Origin: Stentor coeruleus
Lineage: Eukaryota; Ciliophora; Heterotrichea; Heterotrichida; Stentoridae
Length of the DNA: 64,000 nucleotides
NCBI GenBank assembly: GCA_001970955.1
Contig: MPUH01000329.1
Span: 1 to 64,000, forward strand
Direction of reading: 5' to 3'
The notes beneath the pieces were generated by a model, which ran no database searches, was not told the DNA's origin, and was given only the letters and a program-made list of their open reading frames with translations. This document shows, piece after piece, positions 1-11,049 of this stretch. A program made the position numbers and the translations under genes. Position 1 is the stretch's first letter, and every line of letters starts with the position of its first letter.

Positions 1-290
1 GACGAAGAAGGAATATTTTTTGATGCTTGAAAACTTGAAAAGAAAGGAGAATATGCAGAAAAAATAATAGATTTTTAAGATTTTGAATCAGATTATGTGA
101 GAAAAAAGGAAATGAAGATTGGAGTGAAATTTAAGGGATGCTTGGGTTTTGGCTGATTGGGAATTAGAAAATATTTTTTGTTAGAGAGAATGGAAATTAA
201 AGGGTGCAAAGAGCATTTAAACTATGATCATAGTGAAGTAAATATAATAGCTATATTTACTATTAGAAATAGGATTTCCTTTGCATGCTA
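1..290 (+). pseudogene. Decayed coding stretch at window edge
   Basis: Frame 1 reads as protein-like sequence rich in charged residues (it opens DEEGIFFDA and later reads LGIRKYFLLERME) but is crossed by TGA and TAA codons. No family is recognised. It may be the tail of a gene that lies mostly to the left of the window. The protein-like reading is an impression from residue composition, so confidence is low. Confidence 0.25.
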
Positions 291-884
291 AAAGAATTCC
301 TAAAAAATTAAAAGAATTTACTTCAATAAATACAGCACTTTAATTGATTTATGGTCTAAGGTATTCAAAAGATACTCTTAGGGTATAAATATTGAATGAA
401 TTATTTATAAAGACTTGCGATTGCTTATTAACTTTGGATTTTAGAATTATCGCTGGAAACAAAATGAATAAGAAAAAACTTTGAAAACTACTTACAACTT
501 TACACTGAGTAAATATTTTTTATGTGAAAGCATAGTAATAAAAAGCATTTCAAAATATTAATTTAAAATATAAACTTCTTACTAATTTGAATATAATAAT
601 AAATTTGCATTCTTACTCTCCTCTAACTAATAGTGAACAAAGCATAAGGAAACAAAAAAAATTTACTTAAATTCTAACTAATAGTGAACCAAATCTGTAA
701 AATATTTGATTTATTGTGCTTAAGCCTACTAATAATGATTAAATTTTAATAAATTTCTTAGTAATACCCTGTTAGATAGAGAAGAATTAGAATTTTTGTG
801 ACCAAAATAATATAACCTGAAAATAAAAATCAAATCTGTTTTCAAAAATCATATACTTGCTAATTTTATTTTCAAAGTCTCCAC
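291..884. other. AT-rich spacer
   Basis: Very AT-rich DNA with frequent stops in all frames. A weak protein-like reading continues on the plus strand to about 500. No convincing gene or repeat is seen. Confidence 0.4.
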
Positions 885-1480
885 CTCTTTTCTGTTTATT
901 TTATTGATTTATACAATTAATCCACAGTATCACCAAATATTTCAGGACACTTTCTCCTTTCATCAATAGTTTCAGGTGAACAGCTCTGAAGAATTTTTCT
1001 ATGTCCACGATTTTTCTTCCGAAAAATGCTGATTCATATCCAACTAAAAGTTCAGCAAGAGCTTTAATATCTTCTGTTATAAGATTTCTTTTAATATGCT
1101 AAAAGATTCATTCATTGTAGAATAAAAGATTTAGCATAAGTAATATATCTATTAGTGCTGCAAGATGGAAATAATTGAAATACTCCATAAATGTCTTTAT
1201 TGAAGCCACCAAAATTTATGCAGTAGGTATCTGCTAATAATGCACAAAAATCAAGATTAGTATCGATAATCATGAAAATGAATGCAAATGGTAGGGTTGC
1301 AATGAAATCACAAGAAGGTATGGGATTAAATCTTTGATGATGCCAACAAAGATTTTAATCATATTTCAAGTTTTTTGGTAGCATTCAAAAAATGACAGGC
1401 CTTTTAATTATGCTAGAGCTGCAACTAATAAAATTAGTTGATAAGCTTTTTCTCTGTTATGCTGTTGGAATACTTTTCAA
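885..1480 (-). pseudogene. Decayed gene, possibly an ion-channel tail
   Basis: On the minus strand two frames read as convincing protein. The upstream part (about 1350-1150) is hydrophobic, with FAFIFMIIDTNLDF followed by CINFGGFNKDIYG, which resembles the pore-to-last-helix region of polycystin/TRP-type channels. The downstream part (about 1090-890) reads ITEDIKALAELLVGYESAFF and, after a one-base frame change in a T run, ends CPEIFGDTVD before TAA. Stops and frame changes show it is broken. The channel assignment is inference from a short hydrophobic pattern only. Confidence 0.35.
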
Positions 1481-1639
1481 TATAATTAGCAATATTACCC
1501 TGACTAATTTTCAATCATTTATAACTTGGAGTTAAATTTTCATATTACAATAAAATTATTGAGGTTCAAAAGATTAGTTAACTTTATAAGCCTGCATCTT
1601 GGAAAATTTATTCACTTATTAACTTCCACAGGGTACATA

Positions 1640-2497
1640 TTAATATTTATTCTTAATACTTTGGATCCCTTCTTTACGGAGTTTTTCATATTGATTTTTC
1701 ATAACATGAACTTCATTTTCTTTTGTCTTGCGCATTTGCTCAACAACCATAGCAAACACTCCGCCTTGACCATCAAACTGCTTAATTTCAGTCTCATATC
1801 TTACATTCACTTCAGCAACAGCTGTTGTTTGCTTGGCGAAATGATTTTCTAAAAATTCCTCAATTTCATTTTGCATCATAAATTCCTTATCAAATCCTCC
1901 AGACATGTCACTTTTCTGCAGTCGAAAATTATCAAAAAAATTCTGACTTCTTTCAAGCATAGATTTCTTTCGTTCTTTCAGTCTGTTTTCTAAGTTTTCC
2001 TCTTGCTTACTAAAACTTTCACATATTTTTGTACTCATAACTTCAGCTTCTTCAACATTTGTGACAAAAATTTCAGAAACACTTAGTCTATTTTTTGATT
2101 TTCTTTCTAAGTCTTTAAAATCATTTGCCATAGCTTTTCTCCTATTCTCAAAATCTTCTCTACGTTGCTCAAAAGATGTAGGCTCAATGCTTTCAGTTGA
2201 TAAATCTGTGGAATTTAATACTCTTAGGACTTCAGGTCTTTTGAGTAAATTGTGAAGCCTTTGTTGGATATCATAACATTTTGGGTCATCTTTATCATCG
2301 AAGAATTCTATAGCCTGTGAATAAAGTTCAGTAAGTTTGTGAACTATGTCTTGTGTGCAATTTTGTTCGAGTTCCATTTCTAACTCAATCATCTTCATTG
2401 CGAAAAAAGGCTTACGAGCAGGGCTTGTGCATTCTTCATCTGAGTCTTGGCTTGGAAGTTTATATGCATTCTTACTAAGAGGGTTTTTAAAGCACAT
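1640..2497 (-). CDS. Hypothetical coiled-coil protein (285 aa)
   Basis: A single open frame of 285 codons with a clean ATG and TAA stop. The sequence is strongly charged and heptad-like across most of its length. It includes an acidic N-terminal region with Cys (about residues 20-50) and a Lys/Glu-rich helical tail ending IQSIKNKY. No catalytic motif, membrane segment or known domain is visible. It is probably a structural or scaffold coiled coil. It is the only intact gene in the first 6 kb and is surrounded by decayed sequence. No family is recognised. Confidence 0.7.
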   Translation of the reverse strand: MCFKNPLSKNAYKLPSQDSDEECTSPARKPFFAMKMIELEMELEQNCTQDIVHKLTELYSQAIEFFDDKDDPKCYDIQQRLHNLLKRPEVLRVLNSTDLSTESIEPTSFEQRREDFENRRKAMANDFKDLERKSKNRLSVSEIFVTNVEEAEVMSTKICESFSKQEENLENRLKERKKSMLERSQNFFDNFRLQKSDMSGGFDKEFMMQNEIEEFLENHFAKQTTAVAEVNVRYETEIKQFDGQGGVFAMVVEQMRKTKENEVHVMKNQYEKLRKEGIQSIKNKY

Positions 2498-2694
2498 TAT
2501 AAGGTATAAGTAAATGGAATCATCTCAAAAAATTGCAGTTTTGGTATGGATTTATATCATATATTTATTGATATTTGCTTTTGAGAATTAAGTATGAATT
2601 ATGAACGAGTGCTGTGTGATTTCCTTTTTAATCTCTACTTGATTAATACTTGTAGAAAATGTATTAAGGTAAAAGCTCTATGCTGGAATCATAG

Positions 2695-3795
2695 TACGAA
2701 GTTTCGCATTGGGAGTATTTTTCTTCAACTTCATCGCAAATAGAATCGTTAACCTTAATAATTAAAATACTCTTAGCTTTATTGTTAATGGAAAAACTGA
2801 AAAATTCCTCGAACGTGATATAGCTGATAATGTTCCAAAAACGTTTCTTATATTAGTGAGTATTTACTTGGTTTTATTTCAATTGGCATTTTACTTATTG
2901 AGCATAATGATGTTAAAGTTCCAGTTAATAATCCTCAGCCCGTACCACTTGTGTCAAATAAGGATAAGACAAATGTGTTGATCATAATGAAATAAATCAT
3001 TTAGATCATAAAGATGATGGAAATATTTCTAAGCACATGCTTATTTTCATTCAGAAGCTCATTCGATTCATTTAGAAATATATTCAGATGCAGATGCTCA
3101 TTCTGATTCTGATTTGAATTTTGAATTACACTCGGATATACATTCTGATGAAGGAGCATGATTATGAAAAAAGATAAAAAAATTGAATATAAAAGGATAT
3201 AAAAACTTATGGTAAATCTAGATTTTAACTGTTTTTCAAGCTTTGAAGACTAGGCAATTCCATCAGATATTTTGGTCTTATTTATTTTCTGCTAGGGCTA
3301 GGTTGTTTGCAGCAGCAAGCTTTAAACATTATGTATTAAGTATGCTTATGATGATGCATTTTTAACTATTGTTGGGTCTATTATGAACGGAACATTAAGA
3401 CCTTTATGAGAACAATTCTTTGACAAAAACTTCATTTAAAATAGTTTACATGATTATCCTAGGAATTCAAATTTCATTATGTTTCACATTCCCAGCGAAA
3501 AACAATTTTTTAGCGGCATTTCTAATTTGGATTGCATACTCATAGTCTGCTCTGGAGGCCATTTTACAATTTTAGTCCCAGCAGCTTTGAAGATTTATCA
3601 ACGTGGAACAGGTGCCAAAAGTTACTAGTTTCTTATATTGGCAGTAGAAATATTGTGCCTTTTTTTACTTCATTCAAGTTTATGCGACTGTGCATTTAGT
3701 ACTAAGTTTTTTTTTATATTGTAGAATTAAGCTGCTGCTCATTTATTTCAACAATATTCTTTAGCAAATCATCAAGCCACCTAGTAATTAGAATA
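2695..3795 (+). pseudogene. Decayed major-facilitator transporter copy
   Basis: This region aligns by eye with the second half of the intact transporter at 6026-7588. Shared blocks include the run after ERDIADNVPK (intact: EREIAENVPK), the acidic loop with many Asp/Ser/His, the LRPL block near 3400, and the final tail near 3750-3795. Many stops and frame changes break it; the Trp of LRPLW is TGA here. The first half of the gene (roughly the first 125 residues) is missing. It is a paralogue fossil of the nearby host gene. Confidence 0.85.
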
Positions 3796-4562
3796 AACCT
3801 AAGGAATTAGAAAACATATAATAAGTATTAATCAAGAAAATATTTATGGAATTATCATTAGTATGATTGAGATAAGGTAATTAAGATATATATAAAAAAC
3901 TAGGCTGCTCTAAGAGTATTATTTAAAACTTTACTAATATATTATCTATATAGTTTAGCTTATTATTATTTAGTAGTTGATATTAATAGTCAATGATTAT
4001 AATAAAGTATACTCTGCTATAATTTTAAATAAATGCTTGTTTTGGTGAAATTGGCAATTGTTTTTCTTAAACTAAATGAATAATTATTTTGTAGTATAAA
4101 TTTGTACGGCAAAATAGTTTAGACATATAAGTTTAATAAGAAGTTTTATTGAACTAGAAAATATGCTTATACTAGCAAAACCAGATCAGCTTATCAGTTG
4201 CAAAATTTTCAGAAATATGCCCTCTTTTTAGGACTTACATCACTAAGTTTACTTTTTTTGTAATAAACCTTGATAAAATATTGATGCACAAAAGTATTTT
4301 AAATACAAATTCAAGAATATTTCAAATAAGTTTTATAGTTTTTATTGAAATGCTGCTTCAAATAGCCTTGCATTTAATTTTTCCCAAAAAGTTCTCTAGT
4401 TTTTTTTTAAAATGCTATTCAAAAATATCTATTAAAAGCACAAATCCAAAAATTAATATAGAGATTGTAAAAAATTTATCTAGCCTTACTTATCAATAAA
4501 TTTATAGTTTATTATATTCAAGCTATGAAACTTTGATTTTGACACTAATTGCTTTTTTAACA
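3796..4562. other. AT-rich spacer
   Basis: Low-complexity AT-rich DNA. A 72-codon open frame at 4281-4499 (plus strand) is hydrophobic and Lys/Asn-rich with no recognisable motif. I treat it as chance or decayed sequence. Confidence 0.4.
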
Positions 4563-4735
4563 TTTATGGAGACTTGGCTGTTTATTATTTACACCAGCAA
4601 TCTTCTTTAGCTAAATCATTAAGCCATTTAGTAACTAGAATTACAGTAAAAAATTTAAATAATATGAATATTTAATCAAAGAAAATGGAATAATGGAAAA
4701 TTATTTTTGGGATGCAATAAAGATGTAATAATAAG
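4563..4735 (+). repeat. Detached tail of the transporter family (copy 1)
   Basis: The first 75 bases match the 3' end of the transporter genes (compare 3720-3795 and 7515-7590). The remaining roughly 100 bases match the sequence after the second detached tail at 7920-8100, including the AATCAAAGAAAATGGAAT block. The two tails are more alike to each other than to the intact gene, so they share a later common copy. Confidence 0.7.
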
Positions 4736-5977
4736 CCAGTTTTGCCTACTGTTCTCTTCTTTCATTAAGAAAGATATACTTGAAACTTATAGAAATTTAT
4801 TATTAGAAATTATTAATAGTTTATAAATACTGTGATATGCGCCTGAATTTGCTGTTATAGATAGAGTTAAATAAAAAAGACTTAAATTTGTTAGGAAAAT
4901 TTATTGGAAATACCTAAATAATAATTTCAGATTATAAAGGGAGAAATTATATCATAATACCCTTATATGAATTTATATAAGCTAAATATAAATGCTAATA
5001 AATAGATAAGCCTTAAAAGGTTTGCAAAACTAAAATATACCCTATATATAGGGTTATGCAAAAAACTCTATAGTCCCTACCTTTAAATAAGCTCTCTAGC
5101 TAAATTTTTGAAGTAATTAATTTGAAGGATATAAACATAGGAGTTTATTAAGGATTTTGCAACATCTAAAGGTTAAAACTTGCAAATTTCTTGGTTTACT
5201 ATCAAGAATGCTCTATCTTTAAGCCTAATTATATGAATTAATACGATTATGTATTTAGCTAATTTTTATAATTTACCTAAAGATTAGTGTTTAATTTTAA
5301 TCATATTTTATAGTAAGAAAGTTATTCCAGCTAGTTATAGAAAGCTAAGCCTAAAATTTAGAAAGCCGTATTAGTTAAATAAATGAAAGACTGTAAGATT
5401 TTAACTATAATTATTTCCGTAATATAATACAACTAAATCTTGCATTTCAAATATAAAATAATTGCCTGATAAAATATATAATATAATACAACTAAATTTA
5501 GTATTTTTTTACACTAATATCTTATTTATAATTATTTAAATTTTTCTAAGAGTGTTTAAATAGATGATATATAATAAAAATCAAAGTTTTAAGACATAAA
5601 GTAAACAAAATTACGAATCCCTTCAAATTATTGTATAAAATGTCATGATTAAATGGAAAGATTCTAATCTTTATTTGCAAAATTTGGCTTTAAGATGGTC
5701 TAAGTAATTTCCCTAGAAAGACTATATCAAACTATGTACTATAAAGTGCAAACTTTCAAAGCTTTAAAACTTATATTCTTTAGAGTAAGTAATAGGCATA
5801 AGTTTTTTTTTTTACTCTAAATCAAGATTAAAAAATTAATTATAAATAATGCGAAAACTTTAGAGGAAATAAAATTCAAATAGTCTGTATATGCAAAATA
5901 AACCTTTTAGTGTTATCATTAAGGTAAACAATTCAATTATCTCTTAGTCATAATAATCCACCATAATTAATTAAATA
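4736..5977. other. AT-rich gene-free stretch
   Basis: About 1.2 kb with stops in every frame and A/T runs. A short near-repeat involving the words TATAATACAACTAAAT occurs at about 5423 and 5482. No gene is supported. Confidence 0.5.
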
Positions 5978-6025
5978 TTGTATTTTAATAGGCTTATTAA
6001 ATATGGCCACAATATACTTATCCCA

Positions 6026-7588
6026 ATGGTTAATAGGAAATTGTCTACCTTCATCGGCTGCTCTCTAACTCTCTTAGTAACCTTTATTCAGGTTTTTGGT
6101 ACATTGCATTGTACTGGGAATATCATGCCTTACATAGTCTCCTATATTCGGCTAAAAGATAGCTCCATCACAATTCCTTCAATGACATTAATTTACTACA
6201 TCTGTATACTCACATTTGCAATGAGTTTTCAGTTATCAGACCTTCTCCAAAAGCGATTCAGACCTAAAAAATGCATCTACGCCGGTGCTGCTCTTTATGT
6301 TATAGTGATTTATATTGCTGCAGCATTGCAAGATAAAATATCAGTCATAATAATATATGGGGTTATTCTTGGATTAGCCGCAGGAATAGCAGTATTTTTT
6401 ATATAGTATCCTCCAGTTTTAATGATAGCCATATCTTGTTATCCAGAACGCAAAGGTCTTATAGTGGGGATTACAGAAGGGTTCTTTTCATTAGGAGCAT
6501 TTGCATTTAACTTTATAGCAACTGCTATAGTAAATATTCATAATAAAGAACCAGTAGAATATACGGTTGGTGGGAAAACAGAGATGTTTTTTGAACGTGA
6601 AATAGCTGAAAATGTTCCAAAAATGTTCCTTATACTAGCGAGTATATACTTAGTGATCCTTGTAATAGGAGTAGTGATCCTTGTAATAGGAGTATTAATT
6701 ATAGAAGATGTTGATCTCCTTCCTTCAAAAAATAGTGAACACGTATCTACAAATGTTTGCAATGATCATAAAGATGATGAGCATATTTCTAAAGTAAACG
6801 AATATCATCATTCACAAATACGTACACAAGCTCAATCTATTCAATTAGAAATAAAATCAGATTCAAATTCTGGTTCTGGTTCTAATTCAAATGGAGAGAA
6901 TGATAGTATACATGATGACGAAAATGGAAATGAGCAAGACCAACAAAATAAAATGCCAGAAATTAAAAAAATGAATACGCTTATTGTGAATCCAGATCTG
7001 AATTTAACTATTTTGCAAGTATTGAAGACTGTACAATTTCATCAGATATTTTGGGGGTATTTGCTTTCAGCCATGGCTAGTCTTGTTGCGTCTGCGAGTT
7101 TTAAGTCAATAGGGATTAAACTATCTTACGACGATACATTTTTGACTATAGTTGGCTCTGTTGGTTCAATTATGAATGGAGCATTAAGACCTTTGTGGGG
7201 AATATTTTTTGATAAGACTTCATTCAAAATAGTCTATTTGGCTATTCTATTTATACAAATTGTATTATGCTTCACATTTCCAAGTGTTTACAATTACAAA
7301 GCAGCCTTTTTAATTTGGATCGTAATTTTTATGATCTGCTTAGGAGGTCATTCCACAATTTTAGCTCCAATATCAGTAAGGGTTTACAATCATGAAGTAG
7401 GATCTAAGGTGTTCTCAATTCTTACGCTATCATTTGGAATATCGTGCATTACAGTATACTTTATTCAAGTCTATGCAACAGAATATTTAGATCCTAGTAT
7501 TTTCTTTTATATTGTTGGGGGCTTGAGCTGCTGTTCATTCATATCAACGACATTTTTTGCAGAAATCCTGAAGACTCCTAGTAGTTAG
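6026..7588 (+). CDS. Major-facilitator transporter, oxalate/formate-antiporter-like
   Basis: Predicted 12-helix MFS membrane carrier of 515 residues after removal of one 15-nt intron. The N-terminal half has helix pairs such as LTLLVTFIQVFG and the motif DLLQKRFRPKK, typical of the MFS loop 2-3. Next come AGIA|YPPVLMIAISCYPERKG across the splice site, a long hydrophilic central loop (about residues 235-330, rich in Ser/Asn/Asp/His), and a C-terminal half with LRPLWGIFFDK, the second loop motif. The fold resembles the OFA/monocarboxylate-type MFS, but the substrate cannot be told. The start is ATG at 6026; an earlier in-frame TTG at 5978 is not needed. A decayed paralogue lies 2.2 kb upstream. 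Confidence 0.85.
6392..6406 (+). other. 15-nt intron in transporter gene
   Basis: GTATTTTTTATATAG. It carries the only in-frame stop of the gene (TAG) and is exactly 15 nt with GT/AG ends. Removal joins GCA to TAT in frame and restores an MFS-like helix. It shares the TATATAG 3' half with three other introns in the window. Confidence 0.9.
6653..6694 (+). repeat. Perfect 21-bp tandem duplication inside a membrane helix
   Basis: Two exact 21-bp units back to back encode VILVIGV twice, lengthening a hydrophobic helix before the central loop of the transporter. The decayed paralogue lacks the second unit at the matching place (about 2870-2900). Confidence 0.85.
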
Positions 7589-7919
7589 AATTATTTATAA
7601 ATATTTATAGATAAAAAATGATGGATAAGCTGATTAGTAGTATATGTGGGTAATAAATATTAGATATAAAATGCTTTTGATAATTCTTCTTACAATAATA
7701 CAAATAAAATTAGTTTTTGTTGGAGAGTTAGAACTATTAAGAAACTTTTAGTAAATAAGGTCATTTTGAGATAAATATATATGATTGAAGAGAAGCATTC
7801 GAAATAGAAATCGTTTAGAAAATACAAATTTCAATTATATTAATTATTTATATAGTATATCATATTCCTTTACTAGGAACCGAAAATTCTCTGTCCCTAA
7901 CGATATACCAGCTGAGTTT
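7589..7919. other. Spacer after transporter
   Basis: AT-rich, no open frame of note. Confidence 0.5.
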
Positions 7920-8100
7920 ATCAAATATGGAGCTTAGCTACTTATTATTCACATCAGCAATATTCTTTAGCTAGATTATCAATCCATCTAGTAACTGGAG
8001 TTATAGTAAAAAGTTTAAAATAATATGAGTAGTTAATCAAAGAAAATGGAATCATGGAAAAATATTTTTGGGATATAATAAAGGTGTAATATAGTAGATT
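7920..8100 (+). repeat. Detached tail of the transporter family (copy 2)
   Basis: Begins with a degenerate version of the transporter C-terminus (compare 7515-7590) and then runs into about 100 bp shared with 4640-4735. It lies just upstream of another broken gene at 8122. Confidence 0.7.
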
Positions 8101-8121
8101 TTCATTCTCCTCCGAAATTTT

Positions 8122-9000
8122 ATGCAAGCGTGTTGTAACAATAAAAGGTATCTATGGTTACTCCAAGTAATAATACCGCTTATCAACAATTTTCATTCTC
8201 GTTTAGACTTAATTTTGAGTTTGTCCTCTTCAGCACAAAAGAAAGATACATATGGAAACCTTGTAAATGAAGAAGAAGAGACAGTTGTTACTTGCAAACA
8301 AGAAAGCTCATCTTATTATCAATTTCATAAAATTTTATCTTATGAAAATTCCACTTTAGGTAATCAAATTTCTGTATTTATTCAATCATTTTCTGAACAG
8401 TACAGGAATCCTGAAGAATCTGCTACTATGCTACCTCTACCTTTAGACTCTATAAAAGAAACAGTTAAGCAAGCAGTTGAAGCACTGTTTACACATTATA
8501 ACTATGAAAGAACAAACTCAGAAAGAATGATGATTTTTATAGGCCAGCAGTTGAAAAATATGTATATTCAAAAAAATTCATGTACTTTTACCTATTTATG
8601 CAGCTAAAGCTGCGCTAACTGATGAGGAAATCCATAGGAAAAAGGTTGATGCTAGAAAGCTGTTCAATTACTGAGATTTTTATCAAGTTAATAATATCTG
8701 AAGATTTTATTATTGAAGATAATTATTCAGAAGTGTGCGAAATTTATAACAGAGTTGAAGAGCTTAAAGCCCAATTGAAAAATAAACTGTTATTTGAGCA
8801 TGATTAATTGATGAAAGCAGTATTATTGATTATTCTAAAGGAAAAGTGGAAATATTGAGTACTAAAGACGAAGCTAAAGCTAATATCTTATGTGATCATT
8901 GACAAGTCTAATGTTAAAAATCCCTCAGCTGAAATTTTGCTTATAAAGGATTATCTTGGATTTAAACTTTGGGGTAGATACGAAAAGTATAGCTAACATT
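8122..9000 (+). pseudogene. Broken gene of unknown family
   Basis: A 161-codon open frame from ATG 8122 contains protein-like sequence (acidic stretch NEEEETVVT, then ESSSYYQFHKILSYEN, then AVEALFTHYNYERTNSERMM). Near 8570 the protein-like reading moves to another frame (HVLLPIYAAKAALTDEEIH), then again at about 8660 (ISEDFIIEDNYSEVCEIYNRVEELK) and once more after 8810 (DESSIIDYSKGKVEIL). At least three frame changes within 900 bp, none fitting a 15-16 nt intron, indicate a decayed gene of at least 280 residues. No family is recognised. Confidence 0.55.
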
Positions 9001-9443
9001 AGCGCTGCAATTAACTATATTATTAGTGACCTGGTTGTTTGAATTAGTTTCTAATGTTTCAGTTTTAGTAGTTCTAAATATTTATAATGCATGATATAAG
9101 ATTGCTGAGATTTATAATTCTTACAAAAGATTTATGTTGTAAAACTTGATTAAAGTTTAATGCATTTTTATTATAAAGCTAATTAAATGTATTCTTAACA
9201 AAAAAAATTTTAAATTTTTGAAAGCTTATTTTATCTTCATGAAACTTTAGAAAAGCTATATAACTATCAAATCATTAAATTTTCAGTTTTTATAATAATC
9301 CCTCCAAAATATTAAAATTACACAAATTAGCATACAGCTACAATAATATATCATAATTAAAAAAATATCTAACTCTAATTTTTTACTTGCAAAAACCTGT
9401 AAATCATAATACTTATCATAGCCTGCTAAAATTTATATCCTAA
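9001..9443. other. AT-rich spacer
   Basis: No supported feature. It lies between the broken gene and the 3' end of the minus-strand gene at 9444. Confidence 0.5.
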
Positions 9444-10151
9444 CTAGCTTAAAATACACATGCAGTTTTCGTTTCTGCTTTTCTCAGGCCCTTCGCTTAT
9501 TAACACACTATTAACACTATCTTCCAGCTTCTTAATCCGATTTTCCAGGACTAAATTTTTTTCTTCAGTATACAAAATCATTTTTTCACTCTCTAGCAGT
9601 CGTTTAGCAGCTTCATTAATTTCTTTTTGTATATCCTGGATTTTATTGTATACAAGAGCCATATTTTCTTCATTTTCTATTGCCGCAACTTGTTTTGGGG
9701 TAAATGATTTCATTCTATGTGGGAAATTATGAGCCTCTTCATAAACTTCATCAAGGTTCTTTTTGACTGTCTCTAGTTCATGAAGAATTATTGAACCTTT
9801 GTTTGATTGGAGTTGGGATTTTGACAGCAAATTACGTGATGTATTTTTAAAATCTTGAATAGTTAATGTCGCTGTCTTACGTAATTGCATGTTCTTATTC
9901 TTTATAACATTTAATTGTTCAGCAGCTGGTCCATCGGGAACACTTATAGATGAACTTAAGCTATCATAGCTGCAGTCTATATCGTCTGGTGGAGGAATTC
10001 CTGAGGGAGAGCAATCGGTCTTGTTTATTAACTGGCTCATTTCATCAGCCATTTGAGCTAAGCCATTGATTGCTTCTTCTGATGAAAATTCCTTCAGTTT
10101 ATTAATCCTTTCATTTATCTTTTGCAAAAAGTTTTCGGATCTTGTATGCAT
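9444..10151 (-). CDS. Coiled-coil protein with C-terminal CaaX box
   Basis: A 235-residue protein with ATG start and TAG stop. Helical heptad-rich segments run over residues 5-50 and again over about 85-215, separated by a Ser/Pro-rich linker (GIPPPDDIDCSYDSLSSS). It ends CMCILS: the last four residues, Cys-Ile-Leu-Ser, fit the CaaX rule with Ser as X, which predicts farnesylation, and the Cys two positions earlier could be palmitoylated. That pattern suggests anchoring to the cytosolic face of a membrane. No known domain family is recognised. Membrane targeting is inference from the tail. Confidence 0.75.
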   Translation of the reverse strand: MHTRSENFLQKINERINKLKEFSSEEAINGLAQMADEMSQLINKTDCSPSGIPPPDDIDCSYDSLSSSISVPDGPAAEQLNVIKNKNMQLRKTATLTIQDFKNTSRNLLSKSQLQSNKGSIILHELETVKKNLDEVYEEAHNFPHRMKSFTPKQVAAIENEENMALVYNKIQDIQKEINEAAKRLLESEKMILYTEEKNLVLENRIKKLEDSVNSVLISEGPEKSRNENCMCILS

Positions 10152-10701
10152 TTATTACTATTGGATACAGTTTTCAAAAAGATTGCAATTTACTAAAGAA
10201 TTGTATGCATATATTAAAATTTAGATATTTACACTCATTTCAGCTGGCTATTTTCCAGCCAAAAGTCTATTCTTAAAGCAAAGAATTATTTGTTTATCTA
10301 CTGAATTAACTGAAATGCTGGAATATAACCTTTTATCCTATAAGAAAAAATGTTTTGATCTCTTATATATGTAAATACTGAAAACATCAGAAAACTCGCA
10401 TCATCCTTTGATTTTTTTTATAATAACAGACAAGTTCACAAATTTTTCACATATTATTCAGCCCGTTTCACATAGCCAGGAATCATAAAACTTATATTCA
10501 TCATTATCTGCCACTGTTTCCTATACTTTTATACAAAAAAATTACCTTAATCATTCAAAATTCTGAACGTTTCTAGTAAAAGTCAGGTTACAATAATTAT
10601 TCTCCCATAAAAATTAAAACTTTCAAAATCTTAGAAACTATTCTAAGCCCTCATAGAATTTCTTAAGCATATTTATAAACCACTCTAAATATATAATTCA
10701 A
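10152..10701. other. Spacer
   Basis: AT-rich DNA between two minus-strand genes; nothing recognisable. Confidence 0.5.
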
Positions 10702-11049
10702 TTAATTAGTATGTGACAATGAATCGCTATCAGAACCTGAGTCATCGCTTGTACTGAAGGAATATTCTAATTCAACAAATTTTTCATCAAATATGATTGG
10801 ATTTGTGCTAGAACGGCTTGGTGGGTATTTAGAAAACCGAGAAAATAATGGGGATGAGTTACGATTTATGGTTGGAAAATTGCTGATTCCGAGAATTTCG
10901 TTCAACTCAGAAATTAGAAATTGTTGTTCAGTATCACAGCTTTGTGGCCTTGCAGGAGCTAAAAACTCGGTTTGTGAGAAATGCACACTGAACCTCTTTG
11001 GTTCAGGAGACAACACTCCAAACTTGCTTGATTTTATGGCGTCTTCCAT
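10702..11049 (-). CDS. Small Ser-rich hypothetical protein (115 aa)
   Basis: Open frame of 115 codons with ATG start and TAA stop. The sequence is rich in Ser, Pro and Phe, with an SPEPKRF motif near the start, a short predicted helix around QQFLISELNEIL (about residues 43-54), and an acidic Ser/Asp tail (SDDSGSDSDS). This is typical of an intrinsically disordered, phosphorylation-prone protein. The opposite strand is also open (10793-11083). I prefer this strand because of its plausible residue mix and clean start. No family is recognised. Confidence 0.5.
   Translation of the reverse strand: MEDAIKSSKFGVLSPEPKRFSVHFSQTEFLAPARPQSCDTEQQFLISELNEILGISNFPTINRNSSPLFSRFSKYPPSRSSTNPIIFDEKFVELEYSFSTSDDSGSDSDSLSHTN

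Noticed and set aside
8586-8607. 22-nt GT...AG that might repair the broken gene at 8122
   Set aside because: It does not restore the reading across all later frame changes, and the length does not fit the 15-nt introns seen elsewhere.
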